This document shows positions 1 through 8,436 of a stretch of DNA of 64,000 nucleotides, in pieces; the first letter of the stretch is position 1, and each line of letters begins with the position of its first letter. The translations under genes were made by a program, and so were the position numbers. Location of the stretch: the NCBI GenBank assembly GCA_944332815.1, contig CALVKQ010000002.1, positions 65,787 to 129,786 of the forward strand, in the 5' to 3' direction. The notes under the pieces were generated by a model. It searched no databases, had not been told where the DNA came from, and worked only from the letters and a program-made list of their open reading frames with translations. The stretch is from an uncultured Clostridia bacterium (GTDB lineage: Bacteria; Bacillota; Clostridia; Christensenellales; CAG-917).

Positions 1-875
1 ATGATATTGTTTTTCTCAGGTCTGCCCACGCCCTCGGCAAATTGCAGACCGAGCACTTTATCGTGCTGTCTGAGGTGCCAGAGATCGGCTTTCTGTCCTG
101 CGAGCCTGGTGCAGTGTATCCTGGACTGCTGCCCTGCTCCCACGCCTATCGCCTGTCCGTCCTCCGCGAACGCCACGGAATTGGACTGGGTATATTTGAG
201 GGTGATGAGCGCGACGATGAGGTCGGTTTCGGCAGCGTGAGGTATCTTCTTTTCCGTCACGACGTCGGAAAGCAGCGCGCGGTTTATCTCGAAGTTGTTC
301 CTGCCCTGTTCGAAGGTCACGCCGAACACCTGCTTGCGCTCCACGGGATCGGGGACGTAGAGGGGATCCACCTTGACGATGTTGTAGGAGCCTTTGCGCT
401 TTGCGGCGAGTATTTCGAGCGCCTCGGGAGTGTAACCGGGGGCTATGATACCGTCCGAAACCTCCCTCGCTATTATCTTTGCGCAAGTGGCGTCGCACTC
501 GTCGGAGAGGGCGATCCAGTCGCCGAAAGAGGACATCCTGTCCGTGCCTCTCGCGCGAGCGTAAGCGCACGCTGTCGGGCTGTCGTCAAGCCCTTCGATA
601 TCCTCCACGAAACAAGCCTTTTTCAGTTTGTCGCCGAGAGGTCTGCCCAGCGCGGCGGAAGTGGGACTGACGTGCTTGAAGGAGGTCGCGCAGCACTCGC
701 CGGTGGCTGCTTTGAGCTCCTTGACCAGCTGCCAGCTGTTGAACGCGTCCAGGAAATTGATGTAACCGGGTCTGCCGTTCAGTATCTCTACGGGCAGTTC
801 TCTGCCGTCCGCCATGTAGATGCGCGCCGGCTTTTGATTGGGGTTGCAGCCGTATTTCAGCTCAAACTCTTTCAT
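1..875 (-). CDS. Stand-alone AICAR formyltransferase (PurH C-terminal-domain type), C-terminus off window
   Basis: Transfers a formyl group from 10-formyl-THF to AICAR to give FAICAR, the penultimate step of IMP synthesis. The frame opens at an ATG preceded by AAGGAG and runs off the left edge, so about 291 residues are visible. The chain starts directly in the transformylase domain (KYGCNPNQKPARIY) and continues through SFKHVSPTSAAL, which carries the Lys-His pair of the AICAR transformylase active site, and GDWIALSDECD. The N-terminal cyclohydrolase domain of ordinary PurH is absent. That activity is supplied by the PurO module of the gene just upstream, whose stop codon lies 9 bases before this start. 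Last visible gene of the purE operon. Confidence 0.9.
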   Translation of the reverse strand, partial: MKEFELKYGCNPNQKPARIYMADGRELPVEILNGRPGYINFLDAFNSWQLVKELKAATGECCATSFKHVSPTSAALGRPLGDKLKKACFVEDIEGLDDSPTACAYARARGTDRMSSFGDWIALSDECDATCAKIIAREVSDGIIAPGYTPEALEILAAKRKGSYNIVKVDPLYVPDPVERKQVFGVTFEQGRNNFEINRALLSDVVTEKKIPHAAETDLIVALITLKYTQSNSVAFAEDGQAIGVGAGQQSRIHCTRLAGQKADLWHLRQHDKVLGLQFAEGVGRPEKNNI

Positions 876-884
876 GATGGCTCC

Positions 885-2228
885 TTATTTGGAATGCTTG
901 TTGAACAGCATCGTCTTGACTCTGTAAGTTTTGAGGTCGATGAACCCGACGTACAGCGCGATCTTGTTGGCAGCGTTCAGGTTCTCCCACATACCGTTTG
1001 CGAATTCCGCAAGGTCGGAGCCTATCGCCACTCTCTCCGGCTCGCCCGTGAAGGTGGGGATCGGGTTTCCGTCGCAGTTGTAAGTGTGGATGAAATGCCC
1101 CAGCCCGTTCACCGGCTCGTAAGAGAAGGAATAGCGGTTGCAGGCGCTCCCCTTCTCGTCCGCGCTTTTCAGGATGGACAGCTTGTAAGCAAACTTGCTT
1201 TCCAGGTCGATGAGTCCGCTTATGCGCGGAGTATAGTTGGGCGCGTCGGGCTCGAACTCCCTCTTTTCCAGCGCGCTCTCGAAGCTCTCGCCGGCAAGCA
1301 GAGCCGCTTCCACGGTGTCCGTCTGATCGCCGTTGGTCACTATCCACTTGTTCCACACCTTCTTGACGGGGGAATAGATGATGAGGGAGGGGTCTTCCAC
1401 CTTGCTCTCGTCGAAGGGATAGATGACCAGTTCGTTCTCCTTTTCCACGAAAACGCGGTTGCGGCTGTTCTCGCTCCTGCCCATGATGAAGTACGCAAAT
1501 ACGGCGTGTTTCCCGTCCGCGGACTTTCCGAGGACGATACCCCTGCCGGGATAGGTGTTTGCGCCGAGCAGCGCGTTTATGTCGTTGACTTTGTAAATAT
1601 CCATTTGTATCTCCTTTCGGGCGTGCTCCGCAGCCACCCGTTCCGCCGTGAGCTCCACGGCACGGGGGAGCAGCTGCCACTCCGCCTCTTCCATAACTCT
1701 TCTTTGAAGTATCTCGGGGGTGTCCCCTTCCATGACCGGGACCTCTTTGCGGAAGATGATCCTGCCCCCGTCCGGCACCTCGTTGACGTAATGCACCGTG
1801 GCGCCCGTCACCTTTTCGCCTGCCGCGAGCACCGCCTCATGCACGCGCAGCCCGTAAAAGCCCTTTCCGCAAAACTTCGGGATGAGGGAAGGATGCACGT
1901 TGATGATGCGCTCGGGATAACGGGAAGTGAACTTTTCGGACAGTATGCTCATGAACCCGGCAAGCACTATCACTTCCGCTCCGACGCTCTCTATCGCACG
2001 CTCTATCCCGCGCTCGAACTCCTCCTGCGAGGCGCACTTTTTCCTCTCCGCCACAACGGTGGGGACGCCTGCCTTTTTCGCGCGCTCCAAAGCGTAAGCG
2101 TCCGGTCTGCTGGACACCACCACACCGATATGCGCATGAGGGAGCTCCCCTCTCTTTTCCGCGTCGAGGATGGCTTGCAGGTTAGTTCCGCCCCCCGACA
2201 CCAGCACGGCAACGGTTATTTTTTTCAC
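885..2228 (-). CDS. purN: PurN-PurO fusion: GAR formyltransferase joined in frame to IMP cyclohydrolase
   Basis: One uninterrupted 447-residue frame. Residues 1-208 are phosphoribosylglycinamide formyltransferase (PurN): N-terminal VLVSGGGTNLQAIL, INVHPSLIPKF with the catalytic His, and the GATVHYVNEVPDGG segment with the catalytic Asp region. Residues 209-447 (from MDIYKVNDINALLG) match PurO-type IMP cyclohydrolase, which closes FAICAR to IMP. No stop separates the two. The junction Met codon (1602-1604) has an AAAGGAG six bases upstream, inside the end of the PurN coding part, so PurO may be made alone as well as in the fusion. PurN is of normal length. The pairing makes sense because the next gene is an AICAR formyltransferase lacking a cyclohydrolase domain. 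Sequencing error at the PurN stop is the main alternative. Confidence 0.88.
   Translation of the reverse strand: MKKITVAVLVSGGGTNLQAILDAEKRGELPHAHIGVVVSSRPDAYALERAKKAGVPTVVAERKKCASQEEFERGIERAIESVGAEVIVLAGFMSILSEKFTSRYPERIINVHPSLIPKFCGKGFYGLRVHEAVLAAGEKVTGATVHYVNEVPDGGRIIFRKEVPVMEGDTPEILQRRVMEEAEWQLLPRAVELTAERVAAEHARKEIQMDIYKVNDINALLGANTYPGRGIVLGKSADGKHAVFAYFIMGRSENSRNRVFVEKENELVIYPFDESKVEDPSLIIYSPVKKVWNKWIVTNGDQTDTVEAALLAGESFESALEKREFEPDAPNYTPRISGLIDLESKFAYKLSILKSADEKGSACNRYSFSYEPVNGLGHFIHTYNCDGNPIPTFTGEPERVAIGSDLAEFANGMWENLNAANKIALYVGFIDLKTYRVKTMLFNKHSK
1602..1617 (-). promoter_or_regulatory. Internal ribosome-binding site and start codon for PurO
   Basis: On the minus strand AAAGGAG is followed after six bases by ATG, in frame with both the preceding PurN and the following PurO parts. 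The spacing is as good as at the dedicated starts of neighbouring genes. It suggests either dual expression (fusion plus free PurO) or a former separate gene whose upstream stop was lost. Confidence 0.7.
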
Positions 2229-2235
2229 GTCAGCC

Positions 2236-3270
2236 TCACCCGAACAGTACGCCGTCCTCAGAGGGGACGATCTCGCCTATGACGTAAGCGTCCTCGCCTG
2301 CGGCTTTCAGCGTGCGGAGAGCCTCCTCCGCGTCCTCCGCCGCGACCACGACGCTCATGCCCACACCCATGTTGAAGGTGTTGAACATATCCCTTTCGGG
2401 CACGTTGCCCTGTTTTGCTATGATGTCGAACACGGGCAGCACGCGGAGCGCGGACTTGTCTATCTTTGCCCCGAGCCCCTTGGGTATGCTGCGCGGTATA
2501 TTCTCGTAAAAACCTCCGCCCGTGATGTGGGACACCGCCTTGACGGTCACCTTCTCAAACAGCGCGAGCATGGGTTTGACGTATATCCTGGTGGGAGTGA
2601 GCAGGGTTTCGCCCAGGCTCTTTCCGCCCAATTCCTCCACGGGGACGGTCATATCCCTGCCCTCGAAGATCTTCCTGACCAGCGAAAAACCGTTGGAATG
2701 CACCCCCGAGGACGGCAGTGCTATCACCACGTCGCCGGGAGCGACTTTGGAGTTGTCCAGCACCTTCGAGCGGTCCACGACGCCCACGGCGAAACCTGCC
2801 AGGTCGTACTCGTCTTCGGGATAGAACCCCGGCATCTCCGCCGTTTCGCCGCCTATGAGCGCGGCGCCCGACTGCACGCAGCCTTCCGCAACGCCGGAAA
2901 CTATCGCCGCGATACGCTCGGGGACGTTCTTTCCGCAAGCGATATAATCCAGGAAAAAGAGGGGCTTTGCGCCGCAGCAGATGACGTCGTTGACGCACAT
3001 CGCAACGCAGTCGATGCCTATCGTGTCGTGCTTATCCAGCATGAAGGCGTATTTGAGCTTTGTGCCCACGCCGTCGGTGCCGCTGACGAGCACTGGACGG
3101 GTCATGCCCGTAAGGTCGAGCTCGAACAGACCGCCGAAACCGCCTATGTCGCTCGCCGCGCCTGCCGTGACCGTGCGCGCGATATGCTTTTTCATGAGCT
3201 CCACCGCCTTGTAACCTGCGGTGATGTCCACGCCTGCCTGCTTATAGCTTTCGCTGAAAGATTTTTCCAT
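2236..3270 (-). CDS. purM: Phosphoribosylformylglycinamidine cyclo-ligase
   Basis: AIR synthetase: closes FGAM to AIR with ATP, step 5 of purine synthesis. At 344 residues it has the normal family length. Diagnostic stretches are [15 protein letters not shown] (nucleotide/phosphate binding), [18 protein letters not shown], the [11 protein letters not shown] loop, [14 protein letters not shown] and [13 protein letters not shown]. It lies between purE (3-base gap) and the purN-purO fusion (7-base gap), all on the minus strand, so one transcript is very likely. The start ATG is followed by [15 protein letters not shown], the standard PurM N-terminus. Confidence 0.97.
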   Translation of the reverse strand: MEKSFSESYKQAGVDITAGYKAVELMKKHIARTVTAGAASDIGGFGGLFELDLTGMTRPVLVSGTDGVGTKLKYAFMLDKHDTIGIDCVAMCVNDVICCGAKPLFFLDYIACGKNVPERIAAIVSGVAEGCVQSGAALIGGETAEMPGFYPEDEYDLAGFAVGVVDRSKVLDNSKVAPGDVVIALPSSGVHSNGFSLVRKIFEGRDMTVPVEELGGKSLGETLLTPTRIYVKPMLALFEKVTVKAVSHITGGGFYENIPRSIPKGLGAKIDKSALRVLPVFDIIAKQGNVPERDMFNTFNMGVGMSVVVAAEDAEEALRTLKAAGEDAYVIGEIVPSEDGVLFG

Positions 3271-3273
3271 GAT

Positions 3274-3765
3274 TCACCCGATGTTCTCGTTGAGTTTTTT
3301 GTCCTTTTCCAAAACGGTGCGGCTGTCCGCTTCGCGTTTGGCTTTGAGTTTTGCCGCAAGTTCGGGCTCGCCCACCGCGAGTATCTCCAACGCGAGCAGC
3401 GCCGCGTTGACCGCGCCGTCTATGCCCACCGTGGCGACGGGGATGCCGGGAGGCATCTGCACGGTGGAAAGCAGAGCGTCCAACCCGTCAAGCGCCGCGC
3501 TTTTGACGGGGATGCCTATGACGGGCAAAGTGGTGGCTGCCGCAAGAGCCCCTGCAAGGTGCGCCGCCATGCCTGCCGCCGCTATTATCACTCCGAAACC
3601 GTTCTTCTCCGCATTCACGGCGAACTCGCGCGCTTCGATGGGAGTGCGGTGCGCGGAATAGACGTGCGCTTCGCATTCGACGCCGAACTTTTTCACGGTG
3701 TCTATCGCCTTTCCTACCACGGGCAGGTCGCTGTCGCTGCCCATTATGACTGCGATCTTCTTCAT
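3274..3765 (-). CDS. purE: N5-carboxyaminoimidazole ribonucleotide mutase
   Basis: Class I PurE: moves the carboxyl group of N5-CAIR to C4 giving CAIR. At 163 residues it is full length. The N-terminal VIMGSDSDLPV carries the phosphate-binding Ser-Asp-Ser, YSAHRTP the conserved active-site His, and IAAAGMAAHLAG the following glycine-rich loop. First gene of the operon: an AGGAGGT ribosome site lies just before the ATG, and a good promoter sits about 230 bases upstream. No purK is visible beside it. Confidence 0.96.
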   Translation of the reverse strand: MKKIAVIMGSDSDLPVVGKAIDTVKKFGVECEAHVYSAHRTPIEAREFAVNAEKNGFGVIIAAAGMAAHLAGALAAATTLPVIGIPVKSAALDGLDALLSTVQMPPGIPVATVGIDGAVNAALLALEILAVGEPELAAKLKAKREADSRTVLEKDKKLNENIG

Positions 3766-3990
3766 TCTTACCTCCTCTCCGCCTCATTGCGGCATACCCT
3801 AACGGGCTGTTTCAGGACGGCATACAAAAGCCCCGACACATCGGAAAACGGCAGTCCGCTCACGCAGAACTGCCGCCGTTCAACCATCCGCACTCACGGA
3901 CATGCTTCCACCGCATACGACCGCTCTCGCCGCTCCGGGCGAGGAAAGATGACATCCTTTGTGGAAAACCGCGCCGTGAAGATTTTGCAT
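3766..3990 (-). promoter_or_regulatory. Long untranslated leader of the pur operon
   Basis: About 220 bases separate the predicted start of transcription from purE. The leader holds an 8-bp hairpin (CGGCAGTT paired with the ACTGCCG side) followed by TTTTCC, which could act as an attenuator, and further GC-rich stems. I looked for purine and ZTP riboswitch core motifs and could not match either, so the leader is called only as structured and possibly regulatory. Confidence 0.45.
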
Positions 3991-3996
3991 AGTGTT

Positions 3997-4025
3997 ATGA
4001 TACACTATCGGCGCACTCATGTCAA
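3997..4025 (-). promoter_or_regulatory. Promoter of the pur operon
   Basis: On the minus strand TTGACA (4020-4025), a 17-base spacer and TATCAT (3997-4002). Both hexamers are at or near the sigma-A consensus. It points toward purE. Confidence 0.85.
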
Positions 4026-4069
4026 AAAAATAACACGCCATTTTCAAAAGATTTTGCACATCTTGCGGT

Positions 4070-4350
4070 ATGCCAGACAGGAGTAATACGAACCAGCCTC
4101 GGAGCAATTCTTTTCGGCGCTTTTGCACAGTCGGAACTTGTGGGTATGTATACTATTGGCGGCGTTTCGCCAGCGCAACATCATCCGAAAATCTCTTGCT
4201 CTGAGGTGCGAGCAGTTCAGCGCCAGCCGATTTTTGGCTGAGCAAGGAAGTCGGCGCAGCTAATACCAGCCCGTATTAGCAAGGCGACTGACGCGGTTCA
4301 GGCGGAAATCGGCGGCGCGGAACCTGGTTCGTATTATTCCTGTCTGGCAT
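4070..4350 (+). mobile_element. 281-bp MITE-like element, copy 1
   Basis: The element is bounded by 27-bp terminal inverted repeats that begin ATGCCAGACAGGA and match at 26 of 27 positions. It has no convincing open reading frame. Inside are a hairpin CTAATAC / GTATTAG with a 6-base loop (4260-4279) and a CAGCC / GGCTG stem. A copy of exactly the same length with only 3 differences lies inverted at 57669-57949. Size, terminal repeats, lack of coding capacity and near-identity fit a non-autonomous element moved in trans. No clear target-site duplication is visible. It sits between the 3' end of the esterase gene and the pur promoter. Confidence 0.85.
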
Positions 4351-4411
4351 GCCGGACCGGGCTCGGCACAAGATACTGTACCTCGGTCCGCAAACGGGCG
4401 CAGGCGACGCG

Positions 4412-5578
4412 CTAGACGAACACCTCGCGCACGAACCGCGTCAGCGCCGCGCGCCAGACCGTGGGCGTATGCCCGGCAAACATGGTGGTGTAGGTGTGCT
4501 CCACCCCTGCCGCCTCCAATTTTTCCGAAAGACCGTCGGACACGCTCTTCAATGTGTCCAGCGTGCCCACCGTTATCTGCACGTAATAAAAGCCGTCCGA
4601 ACCCTCCGCCACGGCGAGGTCGGGCACATAGTCGGAAGAGGAAACCACATTCTCGCCGAAGGAGGCGGAGGAGAACGCTCCCACATACCCGAAGACGTCC
4701 TGATAGGCGAACGCGGTCAGGACAGCTTCTCTGCCGCCCATCGAAAAGCCTGCGATCGCGGTGTTCCGCTTGCCCGTGAGCGTGGAGTAATGCTCGTTGA
4801 TGTACGGCATGAGGCACTCCGTGATGTCCCTCCCGGTGAGGTCGTAGGTCTGCGCGAGTTCGGGAGGCGCGGAGGGCGGGACAGCGCTCCACTCGGGCTC
4901 CGTTTCGGTAGCGTTGACGAGGCTGTTGACGCAGACGACTATCATCTCGGGCGCGCCGTCGAAATAATGAGCGTTCTGCACGATGTACTGCGCGTTCATC
5001 TCGTACAGTCCGTATATGCTGCTCACCCAGGAGTCCTCGTCGCATTGCAGCCCGTGCAAAAGGTAAAGCACGGGATAACTCTTTTCGGGGTCGTAATCGG
5101 GCGGCAGCACTACGTTTGCGTGCTTGTAACCCCCGGCGACGGAGGACCAGTACTCTATCTTTTCTATCTCCTCGCCGTCCGTGTACTCATAGCCCTCGAC
5201 AGCTTGGTAATATGCCGTGGGTTTGAACACGACCTGCGTCCCGTAAAGCGAAGTTTCGCCGAGCAGCACCTCCACCGAGAACTCCCCTTCGTAAGCGTAA
5301 CAATCCACCTTGCCCGAATCGTCGGGCACAAGGCAGACGACTTCCCCCGAATGCCCCGTAAGGCGAACGGTGAGCGAACTCGCATCCGCGCCGCAGTCGC
5401 AGGAATACCCAAGCGTTATCGACCTGTCTTCGGCGTCGACATCGCAATATATCTCGCTTTCGTGGACGTGTTCGGGCTTAGCGGCGTCTTTTTCGCGCGC
5501 AACGTCGTCACAAGCAAAAAGGGCGCCCGAAAGCGCCGTCATCAAAACAAGAAAAAGGAAACCGACGAGTTTTTTCAT
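4412..5578 (-). CDS. Lipoprotein esterase (putative esterase / feruloyl-esterase-like family)
   Basis: A 388-residue secreted lipoprotein. The signal peptide ends in LSGALFAC, making Cys23 the lipidated residue. A roughly 110-residue beta-rich N-terminal part is followed by an alpha/beta-hydrolase of the esterase D type: VLYLLHGLQCDEDSW (oxyanion region), GFSMGG (nucleophile Ser) and a late GHTPTVWR His. Such enzymes hydrolyse ester-linked substituents of polysaccharides or small acyl esters outside the cell; the substrate cannot be told from sequence. It has its own promoter and seems to be monocistronic. Confidence 0.82.
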   Translation of the reverse strand: MKKLVGFLFLVLMTALSGALFACDDVAREKDAAKPEHVHESEIYCDVDAEDRSITLGYSCDCGADASSLTVRLTGHSGEVVCLVPDDSGKVDCYAYEGEFSVEVLLGETSLYGTQVVFKPTAYYQAVEGYEYTDGEEIEKIEYWSSVAGGYKHANVVLPPDYDPEKSYPVLYLLHGLQCDEDSWVSSIYGLYEMNAQYIVQNAHYFDGAPEMIVVCVNSLVNATETEPEWSAVPPSAPPELAQTYDLTGRDITECLMPYINEHYSTLTGKRNTAIAGFSMGGREAVLTAFAYQDVFGYVGAFSSASFGENVVSSSDYVPDLAVAEGSDGFYYVQITVGTLDTLKSVSDGLSEKLEAAGVEHTYTTMFAGHTPTVWRAALTRFVREVFV

Positions 5579-5617
5579 GTCCGCCTCTCTTTCCCCTTTC
5601 CGTGCAAGCCCGAGATG

Positions 5618-5646
5618 ATTATACGCCTCACCCCGGAATAACTCAA
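5618..5646 (-). promoter_or_regulatory. Promoter of the esterase lipoprotein gene
   Basis: Minus strand TTGAGT (5641-5646), 17-base spacer, TATAAT (5618-5623). Confidence 0.78.
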
Positions 5647-5665
5647 TACCTTTCGGGGGATGCGG

Positions 5666-5902
5666 TCAGTAATCCTTTCTTCCGACCAGATAGTCTATAT
5701 CCACGTTGAAGTAATCGGCGAGCAACCAAAGGCTGCGGATGCTGGGTTCCTTTTTCCCCAGCAGCCACGCGCTCACCGTGTTCTGTCTGAGCCCCGTGCC
5801 CTTTGCCAACGCGACCTGCGTAAGGTTATTTTCCCTCATCAGCTCTTTTATGCGCGCCGCCACCTGGACCTGGACGCCTGAATGCAATTCTTCGTACGCC
5901 AT
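5666..5902 (-). CDS. XRE-family helix-turn-helix regulator
   Basis: A 78-residue DNA-binding protein (start MAYEELHSGV). It is almost only a Cro/CI-type HTH: ARIKELMRENNLTQVALAKGTGLRQNTVSAWLLGKKEPSIRSLWLLADYFNVDIDYLVGR carries the five helices with the recognition helix around TGLRQNTVSAW. No effector domain is present. A longer frame begins 16 codons upstream, but the chosen ATG sits exactly where transcription is predicted to start (-10 element six bases before it), so the mRNA is probably leaderless. There is no Shine-Dalgarno sequence. The target is unknown; the divergent or neighbouring esterase is a candidate. Confidence 0.85.
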   Translation of the reverse strand: MAYEELHSGVQVQVAARIKELMRENNLTQVALAKGTGLRQNTVSAWLLGKKEPSIRSLWLLADYFNVDIDYLVGRKDY

Positions 5903-5908
5903 ACAACG

Positions 5909-5937
5909 ATGATAGCACCAAGGGGATAATTTGGCAA
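5909..5937 (-). promoter_or_regulatory. Promoter giving a leaderless XRE mRNA
   Basis: Minus strand TTGCCA (5932-5937), 17-base spacer, TATCAT (5909-5914), then CGTTGT and the ATG. The +1 would fall on or next to the A of the start codon. Confidence 0.7.
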
Positions 5938-5981
5938 GAGGTGCGCTCACATCCGCCGCCCCGAGGGGGAAGGGACTTCCC

Positions 5982-6944
5982 TTACGCTCCCGTTATCGCG
6001 GATATCTCCTCCGCGAGCACTCTGCTCCACTTCTCGGGCTCCTCGACGTCCGGAGAGTGCGCCGACTCCTCGAACCACACCCACTTTTTGACGGGAGCGT
6101 CCAGCGCGTCGAACCACGCTTTCGCGAGCGCGGACGGAGTGTTGTAGTCGTGTCTGCCCTGCGTGATGACGACGGGGACGTCAAGTTTCTTTATGCCGCC
6201 GAGCCGCTGCGCCACCACGTCATGCCACATGACGTCGGTGAGATAGGTCGCGCCCTGCGCGTACTTTATTATGTCGCCGAGGGAATATTCCTTGGTTTTG
6301 AGCAAGGGCATGAGCAGCCCTTTGACCAACCCCTGTTTGCCTTTGTATATCGCGCCGCCGTATCTGGACAGACAGTCGCGCTGGATCATCATGCTCTTGT
6401 TGTCGGGGTACGCGCCGTTTTCGGGCGCGCCTTTCAAAAGTGCCGCGTACGCTTTTTTGTCCCCTCTGCGCTTCGCCTCTTCCAGGCAGAAGCGGTAGGA
6501 CTCCTCCTCGTTGCGGTCGCCGTCCACGAACTGCCCTTCCCCCACATACACCGAGATGAGGTCGGGGCGTTTTGCGGCGGTCAGAACGCCTACGATAGAA
6601 CCCCAGCTGTGCCCCACCAACACCGCTTTGCGCACGCCGAACTTGCCCGTGAGATATTCCAGCATGAACACCGCGTCGTCCACGTATTCCGCCACGGTGG
6701 GCACTCTTTTGCGTATATCGGGAGTATAGCTCTTCCCCGAACCGCGCTGATCCCAGCACACAAGAGTGAATTTCTCCGCAAGGTCGGAATGGTCGCGCAG
6801 GATGTTATGCCTGTCGCATACCCCCGGACCTCCGTGCAAAAACAGTATGACCGGCAGCCCCTTTTCCGCCGCGCGGACGCGGATATTCTGCCTGTCGCCG
6901 TTGACTTCGATGAACTCCTCATAGTCGAGTGTGTAAGCAGCCAT
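5982..6944 (-). CDS. Alpha/beta-hydrolase, proline iminopeptidase-like
   Basis: A 320-residue cytoplasmic alpha/beta-hydrolase. The oxyanion motif HGGPG (in LFLHGGPGVCDRHN), DQRGSGKS and the nucleophile elbow GHSWGS are the hallmark set of the prolyl aminopeptidase (S33) family; QGRHDYNTP carries the likely acid residue and EESAHSP the His. Likely removes N-terminal proline from peptides or hydrolyses related amides or esters. The start is one base after the stop of the amidohydrolase gene, so the two are translationally linked. Together they may form a dipeptide-handling pair, but the substrate is inferred. Confidence 0.82.
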   Translation of the reverse strand: MAAYTLDYEEFIEVNGDRQNIRVRAAEKGLPVILFLHGGPGVCDRHNILRDHSDLAEKFTLVCWDQRGSGKSYTPDIRKRVPTVAEYVDDAVFMLEYLTGKFGVRKAVLVGHSWGSIVGVLTAAKRPDLISVYVGEGQFVDGDRNEEESYRFCLEEAKRRGDKKAYAALLKGAPENGAYPDNKSMMIQRDCLSRYGGAIYKGKQGLVKGLLMPLLKTKEYSLGDIIKYAQGATYLTDVMWHDVVAQRLGGIKKLDVPVVITQGRHDYNTPSALAKAWFDALDAPVKKWVWFEESAHSPDVEEPEKWSRVLAEEISAITGA

Positions 6945-6945
6945 A

Positions 6946-8250
6946 TCAGAACTCCTCCATAAGACCGTCCAGGATGCGCTCCGTGTTCTTGTTGCGCTTG
7001 ACTTTGGGTTTTGCGATGAGCCTTCCCCCTGCCACCACCGCGACGGGCGCGCTCAACGTGCGAGGCTCCTTCACGGGATCCTGCGCGAGCAGCAGGATGT
7101 CCGCCCTCTTGCCCTTTTCCAATGACCCGGTGGTATGCGCCAGCCCCAATGCCTCGGCGCCGCCCATCGTTGCGGCGTAAAGAGCCTTCTTCATTCCGAA
7201 GCCGCCCAGACGTGCGAAATATATCACTTCGCGCCACATCCCGTACTGCGTGGAGAAAGGACAGGATGCGTCCGTCCCCATCGCCACTGTGACGCCGTGA
7301 GCGTACGCGTCTTTGACGCAAGCCGTCATGCCTTCCAGCACCACGCCCGAGTTGAACACGCGCACGTCGTCCAGCTTGGTCACGGAGGGCGGCAGTTTGT
7401 AGTAAGGATACGCCGGCGTGTAAGTCGCCACCACCGCACCGCCGCGCGCTTTCAGGGCGGCAGCGGCTTCCTCGCTCATATGCGCCCCGTGCTCCACAGT
7501 GTCCACTCCGCATGCCGCGGCTATCTCTATGCCCTCCTTGCTCTGAACGTGCGCCGCCACGCGTTTACCGAGCGCGTGCGCCTTTTCGCAAGCCGCGCGG
7601 ACCTGCTCCGCCGTCATTTTGACCTCGCCGGGCTCTCCCTTCTTCTTGGCGTCGGTGACTCCGCCCGTGATGCATATCTTGATGATATCCGCTCCGTCCG
7701 CTGCGTTTTCGGCGACCAACGCCGCAAACTCTTCGGGGGTGGAACCGGTCAGTGCGAACGTACCGTCGCCGTGTCCGCCGGGGGCGGTGAGCGCAGGACC
7801 CGACACCAGCAGTTGAAGCCCTGCCGCGCCTCCTTTGCCCTTTCTTATCTCATCGCGCACCGCGATGTCCGAACCGCGGAAATCCCCCATGCCGCGCAGC
7901 GTCGTTACCCCGGAATTGAGTTCCTGTATGCACGCGGAGCGCACCAGCATTTTGAGGACGACCTTCCCGAGCGGAGTTGCCACCAGTTTCAGCACCAGCT
8001 TTTGAGAGCCGCCGCCCGATATCACTTTGCTGGGAGTCCCCGTCCCGAACAGGTGCGCGTGCGCGTTGACGAGCCCCGGCATGGCGAAAAGCCCCGTCGC
8101 GTCATACACTTCGTACCCGTCGGTGCTCCCCCCCGTGGGACGGATGTCCGCGATCCTGTCCCCGTCCGTAAAGATGTCCGTACCGGCGCGCAAACAACCG
8201 TCCGCGGCGATGTCTATCATAGTGCAATTTTTGTAAACCGTCTTTTTCAT
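6946..8250 (-). CDS. Metal-dependent amidohydrolase (imidazolonepropionase / Xaa-Pro dipeptidase-like)
   Basis: A 434-residue amidohydrolase-superfamily enzyme. NAHAHLF holds the metal-binding His-x-His, GVTTLRGMGDF follows, AAHVQSKEGIEIA and GVDTVEHGAH carry the next metal ligands, and MGTDASCPF the catalytic Asp. The chain begins with a small beta-sandwich segment typical of the family (KNCTMIDIAADG). The ATG at 8250 is preferred over an upstream extension of 74 codons because it has a ribosome site (AGGAAGG) and lies just downstream of a promoter. The product has no signal peptide. Closest functional guess is a prolidase-like or cyclic-amide hydrolase working with the downstream prolyl aminopeptidase-like enzyme. 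Confidence 0.83.
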   Translation of the reverse strand: MKKTVYKNCTMIDIAADGCLRAGTDIFTDGDRIADIRPTGGSTDGYEVYDATGLFAMPGLVNAHAHLFGTGTPSKVISGGGSQKLVLKLVATPLGKVVLKMLVRSACIQELNSGVTTLRGMGDFRGSDIAVRDEIRKGKGGAAGLQLLVSGPALTAPGGHGDGTFALTGSTPEEFAALVAENAADGADIIKICITGGVTDAKKKGEPGEVKMTAEQVRAACEKAHALGKRVAAHVQSKEGIEIAAACGVDTVEHGAHMSEEAAAALKARGGAVVATYTPAYPYYKLPPSVTKLDDVRVFNSGVVLEGMTACVKDAYAHGVTVAMGTDASCPFSTQYGMWREVIYFARLGGFGMKKALYAATMGGAEALGLAHTTGSLEKGKRADILLLAQDPVKEPRTLSAPVAVVAGGRLIAKPKVKRNKNTERILDGLMEEF

Positions 8251-8287
8251 ATCCGACCTTCCTGCGCACTCGGCGCTCACGCACATT

Positions 8288-8315
8288 ATTATACACCCGT
8301 GCCACGCGCACGCAA
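8288..8315 (-). promoter_or_regulatory. Promoter of the amidohydrolase operon
   Basis: Minus strand perfect TATAAT (8288-8293) with a weaker TTGCGT (8310-8315) at a 16-base spacer. Confidence 0.6.
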
Positions 8316-8401
8316 GAACTTTTCCCTCCGCTTCCTCCCTTTTCAGCCCGATTTTTCGCCATGACACCGCATTTTTCCGCAAAAAAGCCGGAAGTCGCAT
8401 A

Positions 8402-8430
8402 TTGATTTCAGGGTTATCAACTGCTATCAT
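8402..8430 (+). promoter_or_regulatory. Additional plus-strand promoter upstream of the GH18 gene
   Basis: TTGATT (8402-8407), 17-base spacer, TATCAT (8425-8430). It precedes a structured, apparently non-coding stretch (see next entry). Confidence 0.6.
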
Positions 8431-8436
8431 AAAAGA

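Noticed and set aside
42..2282. 746-residue open frame on the plus strand opposite the pur genes
   Set aside because: It mirrors purM/purN/AICAR-transformylase codons, has Arg/His-rich composition and no recognisable motif. GC-rich genes commonly leave the antisense frame open.
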